Part shown: positions 1 to 8,750 of the stretch, piece by piece
Position numbering within the stretch: the stretch's first letter is position 1
Layout: each line of letters starts with the position of its first letter
Assembly: GCA_019418225.1 (NCBI GenBank)
Contig: DYCF01000003.1
Span: 62,001-126,000 of the forward strand
DNA length: 64,000 bases
Origin: Clostridiales bacterium
Lineage (GTDB): Bacteria; Bacillota; Clostridia; Lachnospirales; Cellulosilyticaceae
Direction: 5' to 3'
Program-made: the position numbers and the translations under genes
The notes under the pieces: generated by a model
Told to the model about the DNA's origin: nothing
The model's database searches: none
The model's input: only the letters and a program-made list of their open reading frames with translations

Positions 1-933
1 ATCCAATGTTTCTGCTGTACCTTTTTTAATTGGGACACTACCAATAATTGTTCCCATTTCTGGTCCCATTTTCACTTTATAGTTAGCAAAACCATAATCT
101 AGTAGCTGCGCCGCTTCTCTAAAACGAATTTTACCATCTTGGGCGCCCATGATAACAGCAATAAGCCCCATATTATCCCTCGTGGCTGTAGCACTTACAC
201 AGTGCTTAGCTTCTGGTGTGTAACCTGTCTTAAGACCTGTAATACCACTGTACCATTTAAGCATTTTATTGGTATTAGAAAGTACAAACTCAGATTCACC
301 CCGTCTTGTACGATGCACAATAGAGTCCATCCAAGTAGTTACAACCTTTGTTATCTCAGGATAATTCTTTACAAGTTCTCTTGACATGATAGCAATGTCT
401 CTTGCTGTAGATACATGTCCTTCTACATGTAAACCACAGGCATTTTTAAAGACAGTATTATTCATACCGAGCTCTTTAGCCTTATCATTCATCATCTGAA
501 CAAATTGTTCTTCACTTCCTGCTACATATTCACTCATAGCAACAGCTGCATCATTAGCAGAAGCTATACAAATACATTTAACAAGATCACGAACCGTCTG
601 TTCTTCTCCTGGTTCCATAAATACCTGTGAGCCACCCATATGAGCTGCATGCTCACTAATTGTAACTGTATCATCCCAGTTAATTTTACCTTGTGCAATA
701 GCCTCATTAATAAGCAATAAGGTCATAATTTTTGTAATACTAGCTGGTGGATAAGGGGTATCTGCTTCCTTTTCAAGTAATACCTTTCCGCTAGACTCTT
801 CCATCAATATATAACTTCTTGCTGTTTCAGCCATTGTGCTACTTGTTTTTTGCTCACTACTTGCAGGTGCTGCAAAAACCTGAGAAAAGACAAGAAGCAC
901 AGTTAATACCCAAATAAGTAACGACCTTCTCAT
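1..933 (-). CDS. dacF: D-alanyl-D-alanine carboxypeptidase, DacF/PBP5 type (3' end beyond window)
   Basis: This is a low-molecular-weight penicillin-binding protein that removes the terminal D-Ala from peptidoglycan pentapeptides outside the membrane. 311 residues are visible and the C-terminus runs off the left edge. Residues 1-21 form a signal peptide (MRRS, then a hydrophobic run, then AFA-like VFAAPAS). The three serine-transpeptidase motifs are in order: SITK with the nucleophile near residue 65, SAN near 125, and KTG near 235. The ATG is preceded by an AAGGAGGAG site. It follows deoB and pdp in the same direction, as drm-pupG-dacF do in Bacillus. DacF in Bacillus acts in the forespore, so a sporulation role is possible, but the sequence does not separate it from vegetative DacA. 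Confidence 0.93.
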   Translation of the reverse strand, partial: MRRSLLIWVLTVLLVFSQVFAAPASSEQKTSSTMAETARSYILMEESSGKVLLEKEADTPYPPASITKIMTLLLINEAIAQGKINWDDTVTISEHAAHMGGSQVFMEPGEEQTVRDLVKCICIASANDAAVAMSEYVAGSEEQFVQMMNDKAKELGMNNTVFKNACGLHVEGHVSTARDIAIMSRELVKNYPEITKVVTTWMDSIVHRTRRGESEFVLSNTNKMLKWYSGITGLKTGYTPEAKHCVSATATRDNMGLIAVIMGAQDGKIRFREAAQLLDYGFANYKVKMGPEMGTIIGSVPIKKGTAETLD

Positions 934-1035
934 AAGTCTCCTCCTTGTATCTTTTGCTTCTAGTATTTGTTATTTGAGGCAAATTATACTTCGAACGATT
1001 ATTATGAAAAGGTCGTTTAGTCATATATTATTTCA

Positions 1036-2340
1036 TTAGTCAATTAAGTCATATATAAGTGTATTTTTAGAAACTACCTCTGTGCTCACTGTATAAGCTT
1101 CCACAAGTGTACGTGTAGCTTCTTCTAAGCGACGGTCATCATTGTAATAAAGTGTTGCCACTGGTTCATTTGGTGTAACTGTATCGCCGATCTTCTTATG
1201 AATAATAAGCCCTACACCTAAATCAATGCTACTTTCTTTTGTTTCACGACCTGCTCCAAGAAGTAAAGCTGTCTTACCTACTTCTTCTGCATCAATAGTC
1301 TTTACATAACCCGTTTGTTTTAAATAAATGGGTCTTGTATGTGCTGAACCTGGTAATAAACTATAATCATCGATTGCTGCAATATTTCCACCTTGTAATC
1401 CAATCCATTCTTTTAGCTTTTCTACTGCTTTACCATTTGCAAACATTTCTTTAATCCTATCTTCAGCTTCTGCTATTGTATCGCATACTTTAGCAAGTAC
1501 AAGCATACGACTACCTAAAGTAATTGTAAGCTGTGTTAAATCTTCAGGTCCATTTCCTTTAAGTGTCTCAATTGCTTCAATAATCTCCAAAGCATTTCCT
1601 ACTGCAAATCCAAGTGGTTGACTCATATCAGAAACTACAGCAACTGTATTTCTACCAACATGTTTACCGATATCAACCATTGCTTTACCTAATGCTTTAG
1701 CATCTTCAAGATTTTTCATAAAGGCACCACTACCACACTTAACATCTAATACGATAGCTTCTGCTCCTGATGCTATCTTCTTAGACATAATAGAACTTGC
1801 AATAAGAGCAATATGGTCTACTGTAGCTGTAACATCTCTTAAAGCATAAAGCTTCTTATCCGCTGGTGCTAAATCTCCACTTTGACCTACTACAGCAATA
1901 CCATGTTTATTGACATTATCCATAAATTGTTCTTCTGAAAGTTCTACTTTAAAGCCATCAAAAGATTCAAGTTTATCTACTGTTCCACCTGTATGACCAA
2001 GCCCACGACCTGACATCTTTGCAACCTTTACACCAGCTGCTGCTACAAGAGGTGCAAGTACGATTGTTGTTTTGTCTCCCACACCTCCTGTACTGTGTTT
2101 ATCTACCTTTATACCTTCAATACCTGATAAGTCAATAGTATCCCCACTATTAGCCATTGCCATTGTAAACTGTGCTGTTTCTTCAAGGCTCATACCTTGA
2201 AAATAAATCGCCATCAAAAGAGCAGACACCTGATAGTCTGGAATTTCTCCTGCTGTATAACCATTCACTACAAAATCAATCTCTTGTTTTGTTAAAGTCT
2301 TTCCTCTTTTTTTGTGTTCGATAATATCATACATTCTCAT
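1036..2340 (-). CDS. pdp: Pyrimidine-nucleoside phosphorylase
   Basis: The enzyme cleaves uridine and (deoxy)thymidine-type nucleosides with phosphate to a free base and (deoxy)ribose-1-phosphate in the cytoplasm. The 434 residues match the family length. The glycosyltransferase family 3 signature is visible as KHSTGGVGDKTT near residue 81, and SGRGLGHTGGT near residue 109. The ATG at 2340 has AGGAG 9 nt upstream; an internal Met at codon 3 is badly spaced. It lies 28 bp after deoB, whose product converts the sugar phosphate made here to the 5-phosphate, so the two form a salvage pair. Thymidine phosphorylase (DeoA) is the nearest alternative name. Confidence 0.95.
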   Translation of the reverse strand: MRMYDIIEHKKRGKTLTKQEIDFVVNGYTAGEIPDYQVSALLMAIYFQGMSLEETAQFTMAMANSGDTIDLSGIEGIKVDKHSTGGVGDKTTIVLAPLVAAAGVKVAKMSGRGLGHTGGTVDKLESFDGFKVELSEEQFMDNVNKHGIAVVGQSGDLAPADKKLYALRDVTATVDHIALIASSIMSKKIASGAEAIVLDVKCGSGAFMKNLEDAKALGKAMVDIGKHVGRNTVAVVSDMSQPLGFAVGNALEIIEAIETLKGNGPEDLTQLTITLGSRMLVLAKVCDTIAEAEDRIKEMFANGKAVEKLKEWIGLQGGNIAAIDDYSLLPGSAHTRPIYLKQTGYVKTIDAEEVGKTALLLGAGRETKESSIDLGVGLIIHKKIGDTVTPNEPVATLYYNDDRRLEEATRTLVEAYTVSTEVVSKNTLIYDLID

Positions 2341-2368
2341 AGCCCAATTCTCCTATCCATCTTACTAC

Positions 2369-3538
2369 TTATTTCGTAACTGCTTGTAAAAAACTTGTCC
2401 CAATTGGAAGTTTTGGAAGCTCAAACATTTCACAAAGTGTTTGGCCAATATCTGCAAAGCTATCACGTGTGCCTAAATTCACACCTGCTTTTACTTTATC
2501 GCCAATCACAAGAAGTGGTACATATTCTCTTGTATGGTCACTACCTGGAGCTGTTGGATCACATCCATGATCTGCTGTAATGATTAATACATCATCTTCT
2601 GTCATAGCATCTACAATATCTTTTAAACGTTTGTCAAAAGCTTCTAACCCTTCACCGTAGCTTTGTGGATCTCTGCGGTGTCCCCATTTCATATCAAAGT
2701 CTACTAAATTAGTGAAAATAAGTCCTTCTGAGTGCTTTTTCATAAAGTCTAATGTAACATCTACACCATTCATATTGTCTTTTGTATGAATAGCTTCTGT
2801 AATTCCCTGACCATTGAAAATGTCTTCAATTTTACCGACTGCATAAACTGGTACGCCTTTTTCCTTGCAGTATGTGAGTAAGTTTGGTGCTGGTGGGGCA
2901 ATTGCATAATCACGACGATTTGCTGTACGCGCAAAATTACCAGGTGTTCCTAAGAATGGTCTTGCAATAACACGTGCCACTTCATGTCTACCTGTTAATA
3001 ATGCCCTTGCAATTTCACACATTTTATATAATTCTTCTACAGAAATAATTTCTTCATGTGCCGCAATTTGGAATACACTATCTGCAGATGTATAAATGAT
3101 AGGATATCCTGTTTTCATATGTTCCTCACCAAGCTCATCTAAAATAGCTGTTCCTGATGCTGGACAATTTCCAAGTGTTTTTCTGCCGATTTGTTCTTCA
3201 AAAGGTTTCATAATTTCTTCTGGAAAACCATTTGGATAAGTAGGAAAGGCTTCTTTTGTATAAACACCTACCATTTCCCAGTGCCCTGTTGTTGTATCTT
3301 TTCCTTGTGAAAGTTCTCCAAGTCTTGCAAAAGCACCTTGTGGTTTCTCACTTTTTGGAAGTACTTCAATACCATCAATATTACCAAGCCCGAAGCTTAC
3401 CATATTAGTAAGATCTAATGACTTACAATGTGTATATGTGTGAGATAAAGTATTTACCGCTCCATCTCCAAATGCATTTGAATCAGGCATTGCTCCAATT
3501 CCTACGCTGTCTAAGACTATCCATATTGCTCTTTTCAT
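2369..3538 (-). CDS. deoB: Phosphopentomutase
   Basis: It interconverts (deoxy)ribose-1-phosphate and the 5-phosphate in nucleoside salvage. At 389 residues it has the family length. The alkaline-phosphatase-fold metal site starts at the N-terminus (VLDSVGIGAMPD, with the metal Asp), the phospho-acceptor Thr region is DTTTGHWE near residue 81, and the C-terminal metal ligands are in TADHGCDPT and SDHTREY. GGAAGGTG lies 6 nt before the ATG. It is first in deoB-pdp and is preceded by 282 non-coding bases with a palindrome at the likely promoter. Confidence 0.96.
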   Translation of the reverse strand: MKRAIWIVLDSVGIGAMPDSNAFGDGAVNTLSHTYTHCKSLDLTNMVSFGLGNIDGIEVLPKSEKPQGAFARLGELSQGKDTTTGHWEMVGVYTKEAFPTYPNGFPEEIMKPFEEQIGRKTLGNCPASGTAILDELGEEHMKTGYPIIYTSADSVFQIAAHEEIISVEELYKMCEIARALLTGRHEVARVIARPFLGTPGNFARTANRRDYAIAPPAPNLLTYCKEKGVPVYAVGKIEDIFNGQGITEAIHTKDNMNGVDVTLDFMKKHSEGLIFTNLVDFDMKWGHRRDPQSYGEGLEAFDKRLKDIVDAMTEDDVLIITADHGCDPTAPGSDHTREYVPLLVIGDKVKAGVNLGTRDSFADIGQTLCEMFELPKLPIGTSFLQAVTK

Positions 3539-3591
3539 CTTTTACACCTTCCTAATTCATAAAATTTATATGCTTATAGATCCTGATGTTT

Positions 3592-3621
3592 CAATAAGTA
3601 GCTTTACGCTTATACTTATTG
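3592..3621 (-). promoter_or_regulatory. Palindrome overlapping a candidate deoB -10 box
   Basis: A 9-bp inverted repeat, CAATAAGTA at 3592-3600 and TACTTATTG at 3613-3621, is separated by 12 bases. On the minus strand TACAAT at 3618-3623 could be a -10 box. No good -35 is present at 16-18 bp (best ATGAAA at 3641-3646). A symmetric site covering the -10 and start region would suit a repressor of nucleoside catabolism, but no regulator is encoded here. The rest of 3539-3784 is AT-rich and shows nothing else I recognise. Confidence 0.3.
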
Positions 3622-3784
3622 TACCATAATCTAGCAAATATTTCATAATGATTTGTAGTTTATGTTAACTAATTATTTTCTATTATCCCTATAAGTATGT
3701 CACAGCTATCATCTTCTATTCATTCACTCTCTATGAAGTATTTTTTCTCTCTGAAACCGCCTCATAAAAAGCCTATAAAAACAA

Positions 3785-3817
3785 AAAAATAAGTGACCGC
3801 CTGTGTCACTTATTTTT
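3785..3817 (-). terminator. Rho-independent terminator after xerD
   Basis: A perfect stem, AAAAATAAGTGAC (3785-3797) with GTCACTTATTTTT (3805-3817) and a 7-nt loop, starts 3 bases past the xerD stop. A U-run follows on the minus strand. It separates xerD from deoB-pdp-dacF. Confidence 0.9.
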
Positions 3818-3820
3818 GAG

Positions 3821-4711
3821 TTATGCTCTAGGATGTGCTTTATTATATACATTAATAAGCTCTTCAGTTTCTTCATTAAGATGCATATACATCTGCGTTG
3901 TAGAAATATCTGAATGTCCTAACATCTGCTGTACAGACTTAAGATTTGCACCATTTTGAACAAGATGTGCTGCAAAAGAATGTCTAAGCATATGTGGTGT
4001 AATTTCACCTTGAATATTTGCGTTCTTTGCATAAGTTTTAAGTATCTTCCAGAAACCTTGTCTTGTCATAGGATAACCATTACAGTTTACAAACAACGTT
4101 TGATCTGCAATATTTCTGACAAGTATATGGCGTACATTTGCCAAATAATTGTGAAGTGCTGATACAGCTGACTTCCCAATAGGGATTGTTCTCTCATGCT
4201 GCTCATCACGACATATAATATAACCTTGTTGAAGATTAATATCTGTGACACGTAGTGATATGAGTTCCGATACCCTAATGCCTGTAGCATATAATAGCTC
4301 TAACATAGCACGGTCACGAATACCCTTTGTATCATGAACATTAGGTTGTTCTAATAAAGTACAAATCTGAGTTTGACTTAAAACCTTAGGTGGTTTCTTT
4401 TCAATCTTAGGTAGTGCAATCATACGTGCTGGATTTTGAACAAGTAACTCCTCTTTAACAAGATACTGACAAAAAGCACGAATAGAAGCAAGCGTTCGGG
4501 ATATTGTTGCAGTTGACTTGCCTTTTTCCTTCAATTGATTTAAATAAGCATCAATCTTCTTATCTGTGAGCATAGAAACTTGGGTACTTTTTTCTTCTTC
4601 CATATATTTCTCAAAATATCTTAAGTCCCTCTCATAAGATTGAATTGTATTGCTAGAAGCACGCTTCACATGTTCTAAGTAATATAAAAATGATGTAATA
4701 TACTCCTCCAT
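3821..4711 (-). CDS. xerD: Tyrosine recombinase XerD (chromosome dimer resolution)
   Basis: With a partner (XerC/CodV type) it resolves chromosome dimers at dif near replication termini. The 296 residues comprise an N-terminal SAM-like core-binding domain (about 1-85) and a catalytic domain. The catalytic set is visible: Arg in ATGIRVSELISL, His and Arg in HMLRHSFAAHL, His in LGHSDISTT, and the nucleophilic Tyr in TQMYMHL near the C-terminus. AAGGGGAA precedes the ATG, and a good SigA promoter lies about 55 bp upstream. The order xerD-deoB-pdp-dacF matches Bacillus ripX-drm-pupG-dacF, which supports XerD over XerC or a phage integrase. Confidence 0.93.
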   Translation of the reverse strand: MEEYITSFLYYLEHVKRASSNTIQSYERDLRYFEKYMEEEKSTQVSMLTDKKIDAYLNQLKEKGKSTATISRTLASIRAFCQYLVKEELLVQNPARMIALPKIEKKPPKVLSQTQICTLLEQPNVHDTKGIRDRAMLELLYATGIRVSELISLRVTDINLQQGYIICRDEQHERTIPIGKSAVSALHNYLANVRHILVRNIADQTLFVNCNGYPMTRQGFWKILKTYAKNANIQGEITPHMLRHSFAAHLVQNGANLKSVQQMLGHSDISTTQMYMHLNEETEELINVYNKAHPRA

Positions 4712-4764
4712 AACAATTCCCCTTTTTAAACCGACATAATATTGCTAAAATTTATATTGATTAT

Positions 4765-4793
4765 ATTATAACTAAAATGACTTTTCATGTCTA
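4765..4793 (-). promoter_or_regulatory. SigA-type promoter of xerD
   Basis: On the minus strand TAGACA (4788-4793) and TATAAT (4765-4770) are separated by 17 bp, so transcription would start about 50 bp before the xerD ATG. Confidence 0.7.
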
Positions 4794-4930
4794 TATTATT
4801 TCATTTTTATATACTTTTTTGTATTTTTATCAAAATCTTATCCCGTATTTAAAGATGATTTTGGTAAGTTTACCTATGGATTTTTAGTCAAATAAGTTAA
4901 ATATGTATTTTTATTCACTCTTATGATTAT

Positions 4931-6493
4931 TTATCTACCAAACTGCCTAAAACGTGCATAACGTTCCTTCACTAAAGTTTCCTTACTTTTCGTCTTTAAT
5001 AACTTAATTTCTTCAATGAGATATTCCTCCAAGTTTTCTGCAGCTAATTCTTTTTCTTTATGAGCGCCTCCACCAGGTTCATCAATTATGGCATCAATTA
5101 CACCATAGCGACGGAGGTCTGTAGCTGTAAGTTTCATCGTTTCTGCCGCTTCTTCTGCACGAGAACTATCTTTCCAAAGAATACTTGCAAAGCCTTCAGG
5201 TGATAAAATAGAATAAGTTGTATTTTGTTGCATAAAAACTCGGTCAGCTACACCAATTGCTAGTGCACCACCACTTCCACCTTCACCAATAACACCCGCA
5301 ATAATAGGTACCTTCAGACTTGCCATTTCCATTAGATTTACAGCTATGGCTGTCCCTTGTCCACGCTCTTCAGCCCCTACGCCACAATAGGCTCCTGGTG
5401 TATCAATAAAACATACAATTGGCCTATTAAACTTCTCTGCTTGTTTCATTAAACGTAATGCTTTGCGATATCCCTCTGGGTGAGTCATTCCAAAGTTACA
5501 ATCAACATTTTCTTGCAAATTGCTACCTTTATTATGTGCAATAATTGTGACTTCCATTCCACCAATTTTGCCAATACCTCCAATCAAGGCCGGATCATCT
5601 CTATATAATCTGTCCCCATGTAATTCAATAAAATCTGTTACAAAACTATCAATATAATAACGGCTACGTGGCCTTTCAATTTTTCTTGCAATTTTAACAC
5701 GTTCCCAAGCTGATTCCTTACTACGAATTGCTGGAATAAGCTTACTTTGTTTTTCACCCATAATACTTTGTAGCTTCCCTCTAACACTTTCTCCTAATGA
5801 AACCTTTTGCGTATGGTGTAATTTTAATATTTGTGCTAGAGTTGCCTTCAATTCTTCTCTTCCTACAATTTTATCAATCATGCCATGTTCTAATAAAAAT
5901 TCTGCATGTTGAAATGTATCTGGAAGCTTTTCTCCTATAGTTTGCTCAATAACACGCCTTCCTGCAAAACCAATTAATGCGCCCGGCTCTGCTAAAATAA
6001 TATCACCTAATGTGGCGAAACTAGCTGTTACCCCTCCTGTTGTAGGGTCCGTAAGCACACTTATATATAAAAGCTTAGCTTCATTATGTCTAGCTAATGC
6101 TGCACTTGTTTTTGCCATCTGCATTAGTGAAAAAATACCTTCTTGCATTCTAGCACCACCTGAAGCGGTAAAAATAATAACTGGTAATTTATGTTGCGTT
6201 GCATATTCAATACCAGATGTAATCTTTTCACCTACAACACTTCCCATACTCCCCATCATAAAACGAGCATCCATTACCATTACAATAGCTTCTTCACCTT
6301 CAATATTCCCTTTTGCTACTACTACCGCTTCTTTCTCATGCGTTTTCTCTTCATAATTCTTTATCTTTTCTTCATACCCCTGAAAGTCTAATGGATTTTT
6401 AGTTGTAATATCTTTATATAATTCTACATACCTTCCATCATCCAATACCATTTTTAGACGTTGGCGTGGTGATAATTTTGGTAAAGTCTCCAT
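4931..6493 (-). CDS. accDA: Fused acetyl-CoA carboxylase carboxyltransferase, beta (AccD) plus alpha (AccA)
   Basis: It transfers the carboxyl group from carboxybiotin to acetyl-CoA, giving malonyl-CoA for fatty-acid synthesis. The 520 residues are two crotonase-fold halves. AccD-like residues are about 1-245, with GGARMQEGI and LTDPTTGGVTASF. AccA-like residues are about 255-520, with IDTPGAYCGVGAEERGQ and GEGGSGGALAIG. Separate AccD proteins normally begin with a four-Cys zinc ribbon. Here the protein starts just after that point (METLPKLSPRQRL), and an in-frame TAG lies 13-15 nt before the ATG, so the ribbon is really absent. AGGGGGG is the ribosome site. No accB or accC is nearby. It has its own promoter and looks monocistronic. 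Confidence 0.92.
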   Translation of the reverse strand: METLPKLSPRQRLKMVLDDGRYVELYKDITTKNPLDFQGYEEKIKNYEEKTHEKEAVVVAKGNIEGEEAIVMVMDARFMMGSMGSVVGEKITSGIEYATQHKLPVIIFTASGGARMQEGIFSLMQMAKTSAALARHNEAKLLYISVLTDPTTGGVTASFATLGDIILAEPGALIGFAGRRVIEQTIGEKLPDTFQHAEFLLEHGMIDKIVGREELKATLAQILKLHHTQKVSLGESVRGKLQSIMGEKQSKLIPAIRSKESAWERVKIARKIERPRSRYYIDSFVTDFIELHGDRLYRDDPALIGGIGKIGGMEVTIIAHNKGSNLQENVDCNFGMTHPEGYRKALRLMKQAEKFNRPIVCFIDTPGAYCGVGAEERGQGTAIAVNLMEMASLKVPIIAGVIGEGGSGGALAIGVADRVFMQQNTTYSILSPEGFASILWKDSSRAEEAAETMKLTATDLRRYGVIDAIIDEPGGGAHKEKELAAENLEEYLIEEIKLLKTKSKETLVKERYARFRQFGR

Positions 6494-6539
6494 AGAAAAT
6501 CCCCCCTAATAATTATTTTACTTTTCAAATTACTTTATA

Positions 6540-6568
6540 ATTATAATATATTTCATGAATATTTCCAA
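6540..6568 (-). promoter_or_regulatory. SigA-type promoter of accDA
   Basis: On the minus strand TTGGAA (6563-6568), 17 bp, then TATAAT (6540-6545). It lies about 45 bp before the accDA start codon, in the gap after the uraA terminator. Confidence 0.7.
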
Positions 6569-6613
6569 TACATAAAACCAGTTTATTTTGAATATCTTAA
6601 TATTTTTTCCAAT

Positions 6614-6654
6614 AAAAAACAGTACATCTAATCATTTTAGATGTACTGTTTTTT
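6614..6654 (-). terminator. Rho-independent terminator after uraA
   Basis: A 17-bp perfect stem, AAAAAACAGTACATCTA (6614-6630) with its complement at 6638-6654 and a 7-nt loop. It begins 3 bases after the uraA stop and ends the pyrR-uraA transcript. Confidence 0.9.
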
Positions 6655-6657
6655 ATT

Positions 6658-7980
6658 CTATATTTCTTGTGGTAATACCTTATTAAGTACAATGCCAATT
6701 AACGCTGCAATAGCTAAACCTGATATTGTAATACTACCAACAATAGCAATACTGTCCACACCAATCCCTACTACAAGAATAATAGCTGCAATCATTAAAT
6801 TACGACTATGTGAGAAGTCTAACTTAGCATCTACTAACGTTCTTACTCCTACACTAGAAATCATTCCGAAAAGAATAATACTCACGCCACCTTTAATAGG
6901 ATCCGGGATTGTTTGAATAGCAGCTGTAAACTTACCACATAAACTGAGTAAAATTGCAAAACAAGCTGCGATACGAATAATCTGAGGATTATATACCTTA
7001 GTTACTGCTAATACGCCTGTATTTTCACCATATGTAGTATTAGCAGGACCCCCTATTAAACCAGCTACTGCTGTTGCTACACCATCGCCTAGAAGTGTAC
7101 GATGTATACCTGGGTTTTCAAAGAAATTCTTACCTACTACTGCACCATTTGTTGTAATATCTCCTATATGCTCAATAAATACTACTAAAGCAATTGGTGC
7201 AATCCCTATAATAGCTTCCCACGAGAATGTCGGCATTGTAAGTAATGTTTTTTGACCTAGTGGTGAAAAACCAATCCATGAAGCTTCACGAATAGCTGTT
7301 GTATCTACCTCTCCTAGTAAAAATGCCACAACATAACCCACAAATACAGCTACTAAAATAGGTACCATTTTAAAGAACCCTTTTGCAAAAATAGAAACAA
7401 CAATCATTGTAATCACTACTACTGCTGCAATCAAAAGCCACTTTAAGTTTATTTGATACATCCCTGTTGCTGTTTGGAAAGTATCTGCTGCCACATTATA
7501 GCCATTTGCACTTAAAAGACTTACCATTTGTGCTGCATTAGGGTCTTCTGACATAATTGGCGCATAACCAATCATCTGTAAAGCTGTTGGACTTAAGCGA
7601 AGACCAATCACCATAATAATCGGTCCTACGATAATAGGCGGGAAAAAGGATTCAATGACCTCTACGCCTACGAATTTAATAACGAGTGCAATACACATAT
7701 AGACCATACCAGTAGCAATTATTCCGCCCTTTACTGCACCAATGCCATGTGCACTTAGCGACATACTAATAGCTGTAATAAAAGCAAAGCTTGAACCTAA
7801 AAATACTGGCACGATACCTTTCGTTACACTATGAAATAAAAGCGTTCCTATCCCTGCACAAAGTAATGCAATCCCTGGGTCCATGCCTGTTAAAAGTGGC
7901 ACAAGTACAGTTGCTCCAAACATGGCTAATACATGTTGAAGGCCTAAAATAAGCTTCTTACCAGTTGTAATCTCTGTCAT
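6658..7980 (-). CDS. uraA: Uracil permease (NCS2 family)
   Basis: This is a membrane transporter for uracil uptake, probably driven by protons. It has 440 residues, mostly hydrophobic with about 14 membrane segments. NCS2 family marks are the QH pair in GLQHVLAMFG near residue 14 and the NTTYGENTGVLAVT signature near residue 315. It follows pyrR by a single base and shares its attenuator, which predicts a uracil rather than a xanthine substrate. AAGGAAA lies upstream of the ATG. The arrangement matches rluD-pyrR-pyrP in Bacillus. Confidence 0.93.
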   Translation of the reverse strand: MTEITTGKKLILGLQHVLAMFGATVLVPLLTGMDPGIALLCAGIGTLLFHSVTKGIVPVFLGSSFAFITAISMSLSAHGIGAVKGGIIATGMVYMCIALVIKFVGVEVIESFFPPIIVGPIIMVIGLRLSPTALQMIGYAPIMSEDPNAAQMVSLLSANGYNVAADTFQTATGMYQINLKWLLIAAVVVITMIVVSIFAKGFFKMVPILVAVFVGYVVAFLLGEVDTTAIREASWIGFSPLGQKTLLTMPTFSWEAIIGIAPIALVVFIEHIGDITTNGAVVGKNFFENPGIHRTLLGDGVATAVAGLIGGPANTTYGENTGVLAVTKVYNPQIIRIAACFAILLSLCGKFTAAIQTIPDPIKGGVSIILFGMISSVGVRTLVDAKLDFSHSRNLMIAAIILVVGIGVDSIAIVGSITISGLAIAALIGIVLNKVLPQEI

Positions 7981-7981
7981 A

Positions 7982-8527
7982 CTAATTTCCTTCTTTCATT
8001 TCTAGTAATACGATATTCTCTCCATCTGTTTCTTCAATATGCACACGCACAATTTCTCTTTTTGACGTTGGGATATTTTTCCCCACAAAGTCTGGACGAA
8101 TAGGCACTTCTCTATGCCCACGGTCAATAAGTGCTGCGAGCTTAATATGACTTGGTCTACCAATATCCATTAAAGCATCCATAGCCGCTCTTACTGTACG
8201 CCCTGTATAAATTACATCATCTACTAGAACCACACTTTTTCCATTAATAATTGTATTCAGCTTTGGGTCTCCCATGACAGGTTGCTCAAATTTCTTTTCT
8301 AAATCATCACGATAAAATGTAATATTAATTTTCTCTACAGGTACTTCTACGTTCTCAATCATTTTGATTTTTTCAGCTAATCTATGTGCAAGAGGCACAC
8401 CTCTTGTCTCAATTCCCACAAGTACCATATCCATTGCACCTTTATTAGCTTCGATAATCTCATGGGCTATACGTGTTAACGCACGATTAATAGCTGCTTC
8501 ATCTAATAACACTTTTATTTCACTCAT
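7982..8527 (-). CDS. pyrR: Bifunctional pyr RNA-binding attenuator / uracil phosphoribosyltransferase PyrR
   Basis: PyrR binds pyr leader RNA in the presence of UMP and promotes termination. It also has weak uracil phosphoribosyltransferase activity. The 181 residues fit. The PRPP-binding loop is VVLVDDVIYTGRT near residue 97, and the basic RNA-binding face is typical of the family (IDRGHREVPIRPDFVGK). Its own leader (8556-8735) carries a PyrR-box-like hairpin and a terminator, so it should regulate itself and uraA. The biosynthetic pyr genes are not in this window. Confidence 0.95.
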   Translation of the reverse strand: MSEIKVLLDEAAINRALTRIAHEIIEANKGAMDMVLVGIETRGVPLAHRLAEKIKMIENVEVPVEKINITFYRDDLEKKFEQPVMGDPKLNTIINGKSVVLVDDVIYTGRTVRAAMDALMDIGRPSHIKLAALIDRGHREVPIRPDFVGKNIPTSKREIVRVHIEETDGENIVLLEMKEGN

Positions 8528-8555
8528 CTTTTCACCTTCCTATTTTATTTCCTAA

Positions 8556-8586
8556 CAAAAAAAGGCTTCTGCAGTGCAGAAGCCTT
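8556..8586 (-). terminator. Attenuator terminator in front of pyrR
   Basis: An 11-bp GC-rich stem, AAGGCTTCTGC (8562-8572) with GCAGAAGCCTT (8576-8586) and a 3-nt loop, is followed by seven U on the minus strand. It ends about 30 bp before the pyrR ATG, so read-through must be controlled. Confidence 0.9.
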
Positions 8587-8587
8587 A

Positions 8588-8735
8588 GATATACATTGTT
8601 ATATAATCAGTTATAAATGCTTACATACATTTAAAGCCATCCTAAGTCAGATGGACTAAAAATAAATGCTATAACTATTTATTTTAAGCCGTTGTATATC
8701 CTTACTAGCCTCTCGGACTACTTTAAAGGAACATA
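8588..8735 (-). promoter_or_regulatory. PyrR-responsive leader RNA
   Basis: On the minus strand AGTCCGAGAGGCT followed by AGTAAGGAT (8698-8719) resembles the PyrR-binding loop of Bacillus pyr leaders and is flanked by a CCTT/AAGG lower stem. Downstream, GATATACA (8693-8700) can pair with TGTATATC (8588-8595), AGTTATA (8670-8676) with TATAACT (8609-8615), and a CCATC/GATGG hairpin lies inside. The terminator at 8556-8586 follows. The leader starts right after, or within, the end of rluD. No clear separate promoter is visible, so the leader may be transcribed from the upstream operon. Confidence 0.8.
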
Positions 8736-8750
8736 GTTTCATTTATTATC

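Noticed and set aside
139..384. Small open frame on the plus strand inside the dacF region
   Set aside because: The minus strand encodes the continuous DacF sequence with all catalytic motifs.
4800..4930. Weak CAAAATC/GATTTTG hairpin after accDA as a terminator
   Set aside because: It needs a three-base bulge and has no clear U-run, so I could not support it.
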